Shown: positions 12,201 to 21,499 of the stretch, one piece after another
Position numbering within the stretch: position 1 is the stretch's first letter
How the letters are laid out: each line of letters starts with the position of its first letter
Assembly: GCA_012845835.1 (NCBI GenBank)
Contig: JABAKD010000026.1
Span: 3,364,199 to 3,428,198 of the forward strand
DNA length: 64,000 nt
Direction of reading: 5' to 3'
Source: Undaria pinnatifida
Taxonomy: Eukaryota > Sar > Phaeophyceae > Laminariales > Alariaceae
Translations under genes and position numbers: made by a program
The notes under the pieces: generated by a model
Database searches by the model: none
What the model saw: the letters and a program-made list of their open reading frames with translations, nothing else
What the model was told of the DNA's origin: nothing

Positions 12201-15200
12201 ACACCCAAACCAACTTTCAGCGATTGGAGCAGGAGGTGGCGGAATGGCGACGACGGGCGGAGGAGAGTGCTCGAGAGAGTGCACAACAGGCCAAGGAAGA
12301 TAAGGCGACGAGCGAGCGGGAAATGGACATGTTCCGGAACAAAAATAACGCTCATTGGACGCTGCAGCTACAAACTAAGGAGGTTCGTTGTTGTTGGTTG
12401 TTGGTTGTTGTTGGTTGGTTGGTTGCTACGTTAGTTGTTGTTTTGTTCCTTGTTTACCGTACAATACACCTGATGGAACACCGCCTCGGACGGGCTTCCA
12501 CACTGTTAGTTGGTTAGTTGGACAAGGCGGGGAGCGAACGGGAAATAGACATGTTCTGGAACAATAATATCGCCCACTAGACGCTTTCAGCTGCAAACCA
12601 AGAAGGCTAGCTGTTACGTTAGTTGTTGTTTGGTTCCTTAGTTACCGTACAACGCGGCTGATAACACACCGCTTCGGACGGGTTTCCAAGTTGATGTTCT
12701 CGACGACGGCGAGACCTCAAACGCCGAGCGATGCATCTATGGGCAGATCTCGACGAGGTCTTCGCCAAAGCGACCGTTTTCGTTGTGCGTAGACGCATGC
12801 TAAACTAGAGGTACATAATTTTTTCTTGTTAGGTCACGATGCCTCACCCAAAGAGTGATCTGATCTGGAGGGAACTAAAGGTTCTCCGATGAACAATCGA
12901 TGAACAATCCATCCCGTGGCCTCGGCATACAAGGAAATATGTTCCAAAGAAATAATGAAAAATTCAGACGATTTTGGGTTGAGGATAACCCCGTCTTTCA
13001 GACAATACGTGTTAGCCGAAAGGGGTACCTTGGTATACCTTAACACCTCTATGTATCGTATAGCAAGCGTCTGGTGCACCCCAAACTTTTTTGGAGGACA
13101 TAGGCTTGGAGGTTCATCCCAGGGGGGGGAGTGTTATTGTGGGTGTTATCGTGGGTGTTATCGTGGGTGTTATCGTGGGTGTTTGTCGTCTGTGTTATCG
13201 TGGGTGTTATCGTGGGTGTTATCGTCTGTGTTATCGTGGGTGTTATCGTCTATGTTTTCGTCTGTGTTAGTACGGTAGTCGGTTATGGTTGGGTGTTTTC
13301 AAGTTGGTCCGCTAGTTGGTTGAAGCATGCTTGACTTCACAACCTGTCCCTAACTTGGATCACCTACGAGCAAAACGCCAGCGCTTGTCACGGGTCATCT
13401 CATCATCTGGTCATTTCATCATCGGGTCTTGTCATCATCGGGTCATGTTATCATCGGGTCATGTCATCATCGGGTCATGTCATCATCGGGTCATGTCATC
13501 ATCGGGTCATGTCATCATCGGGTCATGTCATCATCGGGTCATGTCATCATCGGGTCATGTCATCATCGCGTCATGTCATGATCGAGTCATCATGTCATAA
13601 TTTGGCTTAGGGTCGGGTCAGGAGGGTTTCAACAACTCGAGGGTCGAATCGGATTGGGTCAGGAGGGAGTCGAAATCTCACGGGTTGGGTGGGATCGGGA
13701 GGTTTACAGCTATCACAGGTCGGTTCGGGTCACTCTGACTGAGAGCGATAGGTGATCCGACCCGTGAACATACCTGGAAAATCCCACGTATGGTGAATAT
13801 GGTACGATGTATGTAATGAGCAGTCACTGCCGTGGAGTATCATATCAACTTTTTTTTTCTAAGCGAAGCTGGGCCAAGTGATATATATGTATATTAATTC
13901 CTTTTTGATCGATTTCACAGCTGAAGTCTATGTTTTCATTTTTTTCAATATGAAGTTGCCCGTTCGCCTGTACCGCTGGCAAGCATGCGGCTCTGAAACT
14001 GTTTGAAGAGGACGTACAAGCGATAAACCTACTGCAGCTCCGACCGCGTGGGAAATTTCTCGGACGGTTATCATGTAACGAGGAAGTTAGTGTGGACTAT
14101 AACATCACCCATTTTGGCGAAGCTGGGACATGCGGCACACACTCACTGCACTGCTTGCCGCCCGTTCGCCTCTACGGCTTGCCAACTAGCACTATTGAAA
14201 CCATTTCAAGAGGACGTAAAGGAAAAAAACCTTAGCCCCTGCCGTCTGGGACATTTCTCGGATAGTTATTACCATGGTATGTAACATGGAGTCGGTGTAG
14301 ACTATCAAACCAATTTGTGGAAGCTGGGCCAAGCCGTAAACACTACATGCCGCCTGTTGGCCTTTACCCATGGCAGTCAGGCGACATTGAAACCTTTTGA
14401 AGAGGACATGAAGACAATTACCCTAACCCTAAACGCCTGGGAATTTTCCCAACCCGAACCCCAAACGCCTCAGAATTTTCTTAGAAAATTATTGTCTATC
14501 AAGTAACGAGGAGCCAGTGTAAACTGTCAACCGTTCTGTCGAAGCTGGGCCAAGTGGCAAACAGTGCTTGCCACCCGCACACCTTTATCGCCGCCAACTT
14601 CGAGCAGGCGGCATTGAAACGGTGCCAAGAGGATTTAAAGGCGGCCAAGGAGAAAAGCGAGGCGGCGGCGCAGGCTTCCAGCTTGCGGATTGGTGTCCTT
14701 GAACAGGACAAGGCCCGGCTAGGGGTACAGGCGGAGCAGGCAGAGGTGCTGCTGGCGAGGTGCTCCAGATTGGAGGTGAGCCTTTGCGACTTGAGAGAGA
14801 GAAAAATCAGGGGCTTCCACGGGTCGGGTCGGGTCGGGTCGGGTCGGGTCGGGTCGGGTCGGGTCGGGTCAGGGTGACCCGAACCGAACCGTGAATTTGA
14901 AAACCTCCCGGCCCGATCCGTTCCGACCCGTGAAGATCCGATCTACCTACTGACATGACCCGACTCGACCCACGCGAGTTTGGGAACCTCATCACCGGAC
15001 GGGTCACGACCCGCGAGAAATGTGTCGAAGGAAACTGACGAATACAACATCGACCACACCAAGCAAGCAACCGGGGACGCTGGGGTACGGGATGAGTCGC
15101 GGATTGCAGGGTAAGGAGCTGTGCGGCGAAGGTTCAGCCTGTCGATGATCGTACTGCTGCACGTCCTTTCTCATGTTCCTAGTATATAAATGCCCCCCCC

Positions 15201-18200
15201 CCCCAGGTTAACCTTGTCCAGGGGGATGCCGTGGGACCTGTGGGCGATAGTCGCTGCAGCGTGAACTCGTGCTACCACTCCAACAGTGACCGGCCATGTG
15301 GATGTCAAGCTTACCCCCATGTCTTGCACGATATATATAAGCGTTCTGATGATGACGATGATGACGATGATGTTCTCACATTTTTCAATTACTCACTTTC
15401 CTGAATGATAGACCGTCGTCACCAAAGCAGGCTAATACGTGTCGTTGGTGGTTGCGCACAAGAAGCGGCGGCAACTGCCGGAGCGAACCCAGAGCGGAGC
15501 CTGCGCGACTTCATCTCCCCCGAATCCCGAACATAACTAATCATCCAATAATGATCCCGTGCGACATTTATTATAAACAGTGAAAATACCCCGCTTAGTG
15601 TATGCGTCGTTGGTGATTGCGACACAGGAAGCAGCGGCGGCGGCCGGAGCGAACACCGAGCGGCGCCTTCGTGAGGAGATGGAGCGAGACAGGGAAGCGA
15701 CGCGAGGGAAGGACGGGTCGGTGTCAGCTTTGGAAGGGCGCATGCAAGAAGCGCTGTCAGAGCTGTCAGAGCAGCGGGCCACGGCTGCCGACCTCAAAAC
15801 CAGGCTGGAGCAAGTTCAGGTGTTTGCTGGTATTAATATGCGCCTTTTAATTTGCGAGATATAGCTTGCTTCGGCGTGTATTGCAGGGGGCGGGGGGGGG
15901 CGGGGGGTGTACTAATTTCATGCATAGCCTTAGACGTATGACCATGGCTATTAGACCCTCGCATCCCGGCAATGGCGGGTCGGAGCACATCGGGTTTTCA
16001 CCGACCAGGCAGGCATTGGGGGCGGGGGGGGGGGGGGAAGGGGGGGCAGGGGTATGGCGTGACGAAGTAGTTACGGTGGATGATAGAGTTTGTGAGATTG
16101 ATTTTGTTGTTTTGGCGCTATAGCGCGATCTTGTGTTGTAACGTCAAAGGGGTATATTCCTCGTCGAGCTCTTGTGGAATCAGTTTGTCTTTTGAGAGCT
16201 GAGGTGCGTTCTGACAGCCATGCGCGAGGCAGCCTCTTTTGCCTCATGTAAAACGTTGTCGTCATCGTCGTCATTCTATTGAAAGCGCTGCAGTTCTCCT
16301 CAACACGTCTCTGCAATGAAATGTGTCGTCGGTACTGTGTAGAGGCACTGTTTTTTCGGGCCAACCGAGATAAATTGACACACGGCACATACATGCACGG
16401 AAGTGTGGTGAGATGAGCTTGACCTGATTTTTTTCTCATCCACTCGAACATTACAAACGAAAGAAATTCGGTGCTTTTTTTTTGTTAATCGGCCGTGTGT
16501 GTGCATGTTCGGGTGTAATGTTTAGGCATCCCTTAATCAGAGCGAAGAGGAGCGGAAGGCGGCCGGTGCTCGAGAAGCGGCTGCGTCGGCCCACGCTGAG
16601 GCGTTGGCGGTGGATGTCCGAGCGGCGGAAGAAAGATTTGAGCAAGCCACGGCTGACCTTGAGGTGATGAAAGACCATGGCGAAACGAACCGCCGTGAGA
16701 CCCGAAAAGGGAATAGAGTAAAAAAAAAAGTGAAAATCTAGCGATTGTTGCATCGGCCACATGAACAGCCCGGGCTGCTGGGATACGGTGTGTCTAAACT
16801 GCGGTGTAAGGGCCTGCACGACGAGGGCGTATGGTGCTAAAGCTAGTACTGGTGCATGCTCTTCCTAGTCGAGTGATAATGTTGCACTTCTTGTCTTGCT
16901 GGTCGAACATACTTGTTCTCAACAAAGGTTTGACAAGACCTGTACGTCTAGAGTAGGGAGGCATTGGCGCAGCTGGCGAGTTGCCTCGTGCTGTACCTCG
17001 GGGATGGCGCAAAGCGTTGAATCAAAACGCGTTTGACGCTTTGATGCTTTGATTGTTTGGAGTTTTTGAAAGCTTGTCCAAGAGGCCGTTGAGGGTTAGA
17101 AGCGTTGATAGGTTGAGCTGAAACGCGAAAGTGGTGACTACAACGAAACCAGAAATGTTTTTGGCGCCGGCGTACGCCTTTCATGACTTTTCTGTTCTTA
17201 TTAATAACATGGGCATATTAACGGTTTGTTTCGTTTGTGGAAAAAACTGTAGAACATGTGTCCGCTGTGGATTTAATTTTGTTCATTTTGCGTTTTTTTT
17301 CTGTGTGGGAGCAGGACCGGGACGGTGTCATCGCAGCCGTCGAAGATGCGCGTGCTGCCCAAGAGAGAGAAGCCGACAAACTCCGACAAATATTAGAGGG
17401 CAACGGCAAGCTCTCCCCGTCCCCTTCAGGAGCAAACGGCGTGACCGGGGTTGCGAACGGTACCTCGGGAGATGCCGAGCGTGTGGATGGGGGGTACCGA
17501 GACGAGCTCGCCGTGAGCGCCGAGGTGTGTTATGTTGTTGCCGACTGTCGATCGCGAAAGAGTCGTCGGTAGATTTGTTTACTCTTTTCTTTAACTGGAT
17601 CTACATTTTTGGGGACATAACACTTATGTTTGACGTAACACTTGATGTTTGACATAACACTTGATGTTTGACATAACACTTGATGTTTGACATAACACTT
17701 GATGTTTGACATAACACTTGATGTCTGACATAACACTTGATGTTTGACATAACACTTGATGTTTGACATAACACTTGATGTTTGACATAACACTTGATGT
17801 TTGACATAACACTTGATGTTTGACATAACACTTGATGTTTGACATAACACTTGATGTCTGATATAACACTTGATGTTTGACATAACACTTGATGTCTGAC
17901 ATAAAACTTGATGTCTGACATAGCACTTGATGTTTGACATAACAATTGATGTTTGACATAACACTTGATGTTTGACATAACACTTGATGTCTGACATAAC
18001 ACTTGATGTTCGACATAACACTTGATGTTTGCCATAACACTTGATGTCTGACGTAACACTTGATCTTTACATAACACTTGATGTTTGACATAGCACTTGA
18101 TGTTTGACATAACACTTGATGTTTGATGTAACACTTGATGTCTGACATAACACTTGATGTTTGATGTAACACTTGATGTCTGACATAACACTTGATGTCT

Positions 18201-21175
18201 GACATAGCACTTGATGTTTGACATAGCACTTGATGTTTGACGTAACACTTGATGCCTGACATAGCACTTGATGTCTGACATAACACTTGATGTTTGACGT
18301 AACACTTGATGTCTGACATAACACTTGATGTTTGACACAACACTTGATGTCTGACATAACACTTGACGTCTGACATAACACTTGATGTTTGACATAAAAC
18401 TTGATGTTTGACGTAACACTTGATGTTTGACAAAACACTTGATCTTTGACAAAACACTTGATCTTTGACATAACACTTGATGTTTGACATAACACTTGAT
18501 GTTTGACATAACACTTGATGTTTGCCATAACACTTGATGTTTGACGTAACACTTGATGTTTGACATAACACTTGATGTCTGACATAGCACTTGATGTTTG
18601 ACATAACACTTGATGTTTGACATAACACTTGATGTCTGACATAGCACTTGATGTTTGACATAACACTTGATGTTTGACATAACACTTGATGTTTGCCATA
18701 ACACTTGATGTCTGACATAGCACTTGATGTTTGACATAACACTTGATGTTTGATGTTTGACAAAACACTTGATGTTTGCTTGGAATTGGCAGGGGGTCAT
18801 TTTTAAAGGACTAGGCAGGGTTGATGGCAGTGGCCGAAAACAGGTACACGAGGTCGCTTCAAAGCCAAAAACCGGTACCGTCTGGATACAAGCGAAAAAC
18901 GCGCAGAGTGAGCGTCATGAAAGCGTAAGGATGGTTGTTTAGCGCGTTTCGTGCGATTTCGTTCCAAAGCCGGTGATTTCGGTCCGGACATCTGCGCACT
19001 AAGTGTGTGCATGGCCATCGGGGTGGCGGCGGCCGGGGTTTAGGGTTTTAGACCTGTTTCCTGCGAGCAACGAATGCGGGGCGGCCAACCTCCACGACCT
19101 GTTCCCCCTCTCCCCTCGTCTCTGGAATTGGCCACCCCAGAAAGCAAATGGTGTCGTTCGAAGCTGTCATGCATATGCAAGAAAGTACTCACAAGGTGCC
19201 GAAGTCTTCCTCACGCAATTGATTCTTGGTAGGATGCAGCTCACCCTTGACGCGACTCGCCGATCACCTCGCGGCGCTTCGAACTTGGTGCACGCGATGT
19301 CTGTCTGGTCGGTGAAAACCCGAGGTGCTCCGTCCCGGCGTAGAAGGGATGCGAGGGTCTATACCATATGGTCATACGACTACGGCCGGGCATGAAACGA
19401 ATGCCACACCCCTCCCCTCGAGTGCGGTTGGGGAAAGCCATTCGCCAAATACAGTTGCAGGGGTTTAATTTGTCGCCGCAGGTGTATGCCATTGGGCGGG
19501 AAGACAACCATCAAGGTGCATGCGGATTTACGACTTGCCTCATATTCTTATGTGTATCATGTTGATTTGTAGTTTTTTGCCATGCGGTATTCTTCCACTC
19601 CGGAGTGAATAAAGCCTGTCCTATGACGCTGGACTAGATTATCGCGATGAGGTTATTCAAGAAGAACTACTAATACAACGCGTAATATCTCCTAACTTGG
19701 CAAAACAAATGATACACCTGGTATTAATACAAGTTTTATTAACACGTACAACACCATTAACCCTTGGCAATCATTGGCTCTACGGACGCAAGTAGCTTAT
19801 TTTCGTTAGAAGCAAGGAGGAAAAAAAAGGCGTGCCCTCTCTCCTCGCGTGCATCTAGCTTCTCGCGCATAGCTGATCAAGTATATATTACCAGAGGCAC
19901 ACGAGCGGACGACCCAACGCTGCCCGCTGCCGATTGATAGGCCTAGAGGATAGGCGCGTTTTTTTGGGCAAGTCGGCCTTGATGAGGTGTGCTTGGGGGT
20001 ATTGCCCATGGTGTGGACCAGCAATCTACCCCAACCCCCGCCCCTCTTGGAATACCGTGTTCCGTCTGTCGCTACTTCCGTGCTGTGCAGTTTGTGGAAC
20101 TTCTCGCGGAGCATGAAGATCTGCTCCAATTGCTCGCACAGCAAGAAGTGATGAGAAAGACGCTGCTGAACGCCTTGAAGGTCAGCAACAGATGGCCATG
20201 CAACGCGAAAGCACCCGGGATCATAGTTGTGATGGTGCAATATGCTGATGCGCTTCGTACAATAATGTGCTTATGTCTGCGTATTTCGTGTAACATAATG
20301 TATATTGAAATGTAGATGTGGGGGCTGGTGCGGGATATTGTCCTGTGACCACGGACTTAATTATGCGAGTTGATGTGAGAACAACAACAACAGCAGTTAT
20401 TTTGCATGTGCCAGATACACAATAGGAGGTAGGTGATGAAAAAATTATTTTCGTTTAGTTTTGGCGACGATACACGTTCTGTACCAGGTATTTTGGTTTG
20501 ATTCTTGTGTGTGCGTTGTTCACGTCAAATCGTTGTTCCCACCCAGCGACACCCAGCACGCCCACAGTCGGTGCTGCCTGTTCGTCATCGCGAACCATAG
20601 TCATGAAGATACCCGGGTACATAATGGTGACCCGCAAGCGTGAACCATAACCGTGAACCACAAGCGTTAACCATACTATTACTAGTGAACCATTGCCATA
20701 CTAGTGTAGTAATCGTGCACCATGAACATGGCCGTGAAACATTATAACGAACACGATAGTGAACCACTTTTCATTAACCCCAATCGTTAGCCCTAATCGT
20801 GAACGACACCATCGTTAGCCGTAATCGTTATAACATAATCGTTGTAGCATAGTCGTTGGCCATAATCGTGGACGACCATCGTTAACCATCATCGTTAAGC
20901 ACAATGGTTATCCATAGCCGTTAACCGTAATCGTGAATCGCGTGTGTCGAAATGGACAGGCGGTCAGCGGCGAAGCAGCGGCTCGAGCGGTTGTAGACGA
21001 CGCTAAGGAGGCGGTGGCGGACAAATACGGCATTTTCGTCGGCTTTACCGACGACAACGACGACGCCGACGTCGACGATTTGAACCAATCACAACCTTCC
21101 GTTAGTAACGGCCATTCGACGGCGGGGGTTGAAGAGAAGGGACATCCGACAAGCGGATTAAGAGTTGCCGTGTAG
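62..21175 (+). CDS. USO1: USO1/p115 general vesicular transport factor, 5'-truncated, 19 exons
   Basis: Golgin tether that links COPI/COPII vesicles to Golgi membranes and promotes SNARE assembly (family knowledge). Exons read from the sequence: 62-237, 1568-2346, 2892-3032, 4039-4223, 6469-6572, 7767-7923, 8242-8313, 8401-8469, 9215-9298, 9588-9806, 10025-10204, 10460-10540, 12221-12382, 14608-14775, 15628-15819, 16526-16663, 17315-17524, 20091-20180, 20960-21175. They total 3,423 nt = 1,140 codons plus stop, with every junction in phase and nearly all GT-AG; from exon 7 on every intron is phase 0. Exons 1-3 match the end of the armadillo head, exons 4-18 form an Ala/Glu-rich coiled coil, and exon 19 gives an acidic C terminus. 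The start lies left of the window. Family assignment rests on the motif order head - coil - LLxLLAxQ - acidic tail; individual weak donors (exon 7, GTGCAG; exon 13, GTTCGT) need RNA evidence. Confidence 0.85.
238..1567. repeat. USO1 intron 1 with dispersed repeats
   Basis: A TA dinucleotide run (278-298) follows the donor closely. Bases 790-895 are the 3' part of the 300-bp dispersed family described at 1229-1530. Bases 1085-1230 belong to a second family (core GGATGCGTGGTCAATGG ... CAAATGAGTACG) that recurs at 31625-31760 in the same orientation and at 3440-3930 inverted. Confidence 0.6.
1229..1530 (+). repeat. 300-bp dispersed non-autonomous repeat, near full-length copy
   Basis: Aligns over its whole length with 19118-19412 (shared blocks CACCTCGCGGCGCTTCG, GGATGCAGCTCACSCTT, GATGCGAGGGTC, GGCATGAAA). 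Partial copies: 790-895, 38045-38155 and 60690-60830 in this orientation; 7975-8150, 15880-16045 and 42460-42520 inverted. It ends in a C-rich run followed by TACACA. No coding capacity, so it is SINE- or MITE-like; no tRNA-like promoter boxes were identified with confidence. Confidence 0.65.
1568..2346 (+). CDS. USO1: USO1 exon 2: head domain core
   Basis: Longest USO1 exon, 260 codons, acceptor CCAG at 1564-1567 and donor GTGAGT at 2347. Recognisable p115-head blocks are LLHVLLRWLELA, then LLCGWLYGCPAAVRELLDNP (compare the family's CxWLxxCPxAVxxFL), then AVKGLACLTVGLLLEY and WTRDLVMKIIQNRVG (family: LIxKRIG). Two low-complexity Gly/Ser-rich insertions sit between these blocks, at about 1740-1920 and 2060-2170, making the head longer than in animals or yeast. 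Overlapping antisense reading frames here are by-products of the GC-rich composition. Confidence 0.85.
2892..3032 (+). CDS. USO1: USO1 exon 3: head-to-coil transition
   Basis: Acceptor GCAG at 2888-2891; the first two bases complete the split Gly codon of NRVG and continue ITPFMASIEAAKRAF, equivalent to the family stretch after KRIG. It then becomes charged (AEEEAAQRRRHRTARER). Donor GTGAGG at 3033, phase 1, which matches the GT that opens exon 4. No separate exon for the usual short conserved stretch with a Tyr/Phe-Asp-x-Glu-Phe core was found between 3033 and 4038; it may be absent or divergent. Confidence 0.75.
3440..3930 (-). repeat. Degenerate tandem copies of the GGATGCGTGGTCAATGG family
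   Basis: Within USO1 intron 3. Three to four head-to-tail units of about 130 bp share the blocks CTTTCGAGA, GGAGACACCTCCAAC, ACTCATT and TTGCC..AGTC..TTTGACCATT. They are inverted relative to the single copies at 1085-1230 and 31625-31760. Confidence 0.55.
4039..4223 (+). CDS. USO1: USO1 exon 4: start of coiled coil
   Basis: Acceptor TATAG at 4034-4038, donor CAG|GTATGG at 4224. Sixty-two residues, Ala-rich then heptad-like (AALAAVVEAQEGEIVGLREE), typical of the first p115 coil. The donor CAG|GTATGG resembles the unit of the 16-bp satellite lying 730 bp downstream in the same intron. Confidence 0.8.
4956..5362 (+). repeat. 16-bp satellite TACCAGGTATGTCTTA
   Basis: About 25 head-to-tail units in USO1 intron 4 with a few substitutions. 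Because 16 is not a multiple of three, all three plus frames stay open and give meaningless repeated peptides. Each unit contains CAGGTATGT, a perfect consensus 5' splice site. The array resumes at 5934-5965 after an inserted element. Confidence 0.9.
5363..5933. mobile_element. TA-flanked element with 25-bp terminal inverted repeats, inserted in the satellite
   Basis: Left end 5365-5389 and right end 5907-5931 are perfect inverted repeats beginning CCGTAATCATGCG; a TA lies outside each (5363-5364, 5932-5933). Removing the element with one TA restores an exact 16-bp satellite unit (GTCT-TA-TACCAGG), so the insertion and its TA target duplication are directly visible. The interior holds inverted and direct copies of GGTGCGATCTCTCCGATGGG. 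There is no transposase; Tc1/mariner-type TA targeting is inference. Confidence 0.8.
5934..6468. other. Rest of USO1 intron 4
   Basis: Apart from the satellite remnant up to 5965, AT-rich DNA with a short direct repeat (blocks AGAATAG.TTCTTGCCAAAAAG at 6244-6266 and 6287-6309). No coding or RNA feature seen. Confidence 0.5.
6469..17524 (+). CDS. USO1: USO1 exons 5-17: coiled-coil exons
   Basis: Thirteen short exons (69-219 nt) listed in the gene entry. Each opens after a C/TAG acceptor and most close at a GTGAGN-type donor; exons 7-17 are whole codons, so any could be skipped without a frameshift. Content is almost entirely Ala, Glu, Lys, Arg, Leu and Gln in heptads, for example LEEARSRAFEAEEALERL (exon 8), LELEAKLEKTLEELDIDRKA (exon 10) and RLEQEVAEWRRRAEES (exon 13). 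Exon 10 carries a (Ala)6 run from a GCT repeat. Exon 17 ends in a Ser/Gly-rich hinge (LSPSPSGANGVTGVANG). Four of these exons (6, 13, 14, 15) have decayed copies in the flanking intron. Confidence 0.8.
7016..7680 (+). repeat. Three decayed copies of the 5' edge of USO1 exon 6
   Basis: Copies at 7016-7112, 7280-7375 and 7611-7680 match exon 6 (7767-7923) at blocks such as CGGAGCTGCAGGGGCTGT and GCGGCAGCTG, each preceded by a relic of the intron end (CTTGGGGG then a T-run). All carry stops or indels. Between them lie copies of a short AATACCTAGCCAACTA repeat. See the finding on exon-edge duplication. Confidence 0.8.
11160..12215 (+). repeat. About nine degenerate units of 65-85 bp, core ATACCTAGCCAACTAAT
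   Basis: Fills the last 1 kb of USO1 intron 12. Unit starts are near 11167, 11243, 11380, 11466, 11847, 11905, 11970, 12045 and 12135; each carries AGTCAGCCA, CAAGCCCTA and ACACCCA blocks. A relic of exon 13 sequence (GGCTGGAGCAGGAGGTG, TCGGAATGGCGA) lies inside at 11323-11372, showing that the exon edge was part of the duplicated unit. Related words occur at 7390, 7678, 28405, 31340 and 48400. Confidence 0.7.
12520..12690 (+). repeat. Downstream decayed copy of USO1 exon 13 end and donor side
   Basis: Repeats 12298-12500 at an offset of about 222 bp: ACAAGGCG..GAGCGA.CGGGAAAT.GACATGTTC, then GCTGCAAAC, the GTTGTTGTT stretch that begins intron 13, and CGCTTCGGACGGGTTTCCA. An in-frame TAG (in CACTAG) and indels show that it is not used. 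A piece of its tail (CGGACGGGTTTCCAAG..AAACGCCGAGCGAT) recurs at 40385-40440. Confidence 0.7.
13130..13600 (+). repeat. Two adjacent satellites: 12-bp and 16-bp units
   Basis: 13130-13270 is a GTTATCGTGGGT array; 13392-13600 is a CATCATCGGGTCATGT array of about eleven units. Both lie in USO1 intron 13. At 13600-13740 the sequence degenerates into GGGTCAGGAGG-type repeats like those at 21500-21870. Confidence 0.85.
13860..14500 (+). repeat. Three decayed copies of the 5' edge of USO1 exon 14
   Basis: Units near 13860-14050, 14085-14265 and 14300-14450 share the intron end (GAAGCTGGGCCAAG, CCGCCCGTTCGCCT) and the exon start (ATTGAAACC.TTT.AAGAGGACGTAAAG) with the real exon at 14608. The real exon reads ALKRCQEDLKAAKEK; the copies read as LKLFEEDV, LKPFQEDV and LKPFEEDM before stops or frame loss. 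Spacing is about 190-215 bp. Confidence 0.85.
14818..14872 (+). repeat. (GGGTC)n array
   Basis: About eleven perfect GGGTC units, 43 bp after the exon 14 donor, followed by degenerate GACCCG-rich DNA to 15010. The plus strand has regularly spaced G-triplets and could form quadruplexes in DNA or in the pre-mRNA. Confidence 0.9.
15425..15540 (+). repeat. Decayed copy of the 5' edge of USO1 exon 15
   Basis: Matches 15600-15700 (CGTCGTTGGTGATTGCG, GAAGCAGCGGCGG, GGAGCGAACMCMGAGCGG) at an offset of about 180 bp. The acceptor CACAG has become CACAAG and the frame stops soon after, so only the downstream copy is usable. Confidence 0.8.
16020..17314. other. USO1 introns 15-16 remainder
   Basis: Around exon 16 (16526-16663). 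Bases 16020-16045 are a G-rich run. The rest shows no tandem repeat, coding stretch or RNA gene that I can support. Confidence 0.5.
17625..18775 (+). repeat. 19-bp satellite ACTTGATGTTTGACATAAC, about 60 units
   Basis: Begins about 100 bp after the exon 17 donor. Units differ mostly at a T/C (TTTGAC or TCTGAC) and A/G (ACATAAC or ACGTAAC) site. Each unit contains ATGT-TTG-ACAT, a 4-bp stem with a 3-base loop. The minus strand is open in all three frames (up to 399 codons), a consequence of a 19-bp period lacking stop triplets, not of coding. Confidence 0.95.
19118..19412 (+). repeat. Second near full-length copy of the 300-bp repeat
   Basis: Lies in USO1 intron 17 and aligns with 1229-1530 from the GGCCACCCCAGAAAGCAAA block to the GGCATGAAA block. 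About 80% identical by eye, so the family is not freshly amplified. Confidence 0.65.
20091..20180 (+). CDS. USO1: USO1 exon 18: conserved C-terminal coil motif
   Basis: Thirty codons between TGCAG and GTCAGC. The stretch ELLAEHEDLLQLLAQQEVM matches the most conserved part of the p115 C-terminal domain (family form DLLxLLADQDxKI), which makes this the best single anchor for the family call outside the head. Phase 0 at both ends. The preceding 2.6-kb intron is filled by a 19-bp satellite and a dispersed repeat. Confidence 0.85.
20590..20935 (+). repeat. Degenerate CATAATCGTTAACC / CGTGAACCA array
   Basis: About twenty units of 14-18 bp in USO1 intron 18, each built from CGTGAACCAT or CGTTAACCAT words. 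Irregular period and many substitutions. Confidence 0.7.
20960..21175 (+). CDS. USO1: USO1 exon 19: acidic tail and stop
   Basis: Acceptor GACAG at 20955-20959; 71 codons then TAG at 21173. Contains GIFVGFTDDNDDADVDDL, an acidic run like the Asp/Glu-rich tail of p115/Uso1 that in animals contacts GM130 and giantin. It is followed by about 35 low-complexity residues (NGHSTAGVEEKGHPTSGLRV), longer than the animal tail. No AATAAA signal is seen within 200 bp after the stop. Confidence 0.8.
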   Translation, partial: AVSGEAAARAVVDDAKEAVADKYGIFVGFTDDNDDADVDDLNQSQPSVSNGHSTAGVEEKGHPTSGLRVAV

Positions 21176-21199
21176 TGTGGTGCAGCACACGACACCCAT

Positions 21200-21352
21200 T
21201 AAGAAACAGGGTATTAAGAAAGACAGGCTAGTAATTACAGAAATACAAGAAACCCGGGAGCTTTTATGTTGAAGTTAGTGTAGAACGCATCCTCGATCAA
21301 GTAAGAAACCCAGCCTGGGTCTGTATTTCTGTTTCTTGTTGGGGGTCGTGTG
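21200..21352. repeat. 145-bp inverted-repeat element (MITE-like), copy 1
   Basis: Starts AAGAAACAGGGTATTAAGAA and ends CTGTTTCTT. A second copy lies at 57009-57158 with the same ends and interior blocks (ACAGGCTAGTAATTACAG versus GCAGGCTGATGGTTACAG; GAAACC.AGCCT). No coding capacity. A possible third fragment is at 30958-31000. Confidence 0.65.
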
Positions 21353-21499
21353 CTGTACAGCACGCGACATCAATTTTGAAACAACAGGCCGGCTCCAGCA
21401 GTGTGGGGCGTTCGGCCGAGGGGGGTTGGGGAGAAGGGGCAATCTGCAGTCTAAATAAGCAGGGCTTTTCATGGATCAGGAGATTTGTCAACTCTTGCG

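Noticed and set aside
13130-13600. CRISPR-like direct repeats
   Set aside because: Units are contiguous without unique spacers and the DNA is eukaryotic; ordinary satellites.
17601-18800. Long minus-strand reading frames of 399, 379 and 233 codons
   Set aside because: They read through a 19-bp satellite in three frames; the repeat simply lacks stop triplets.
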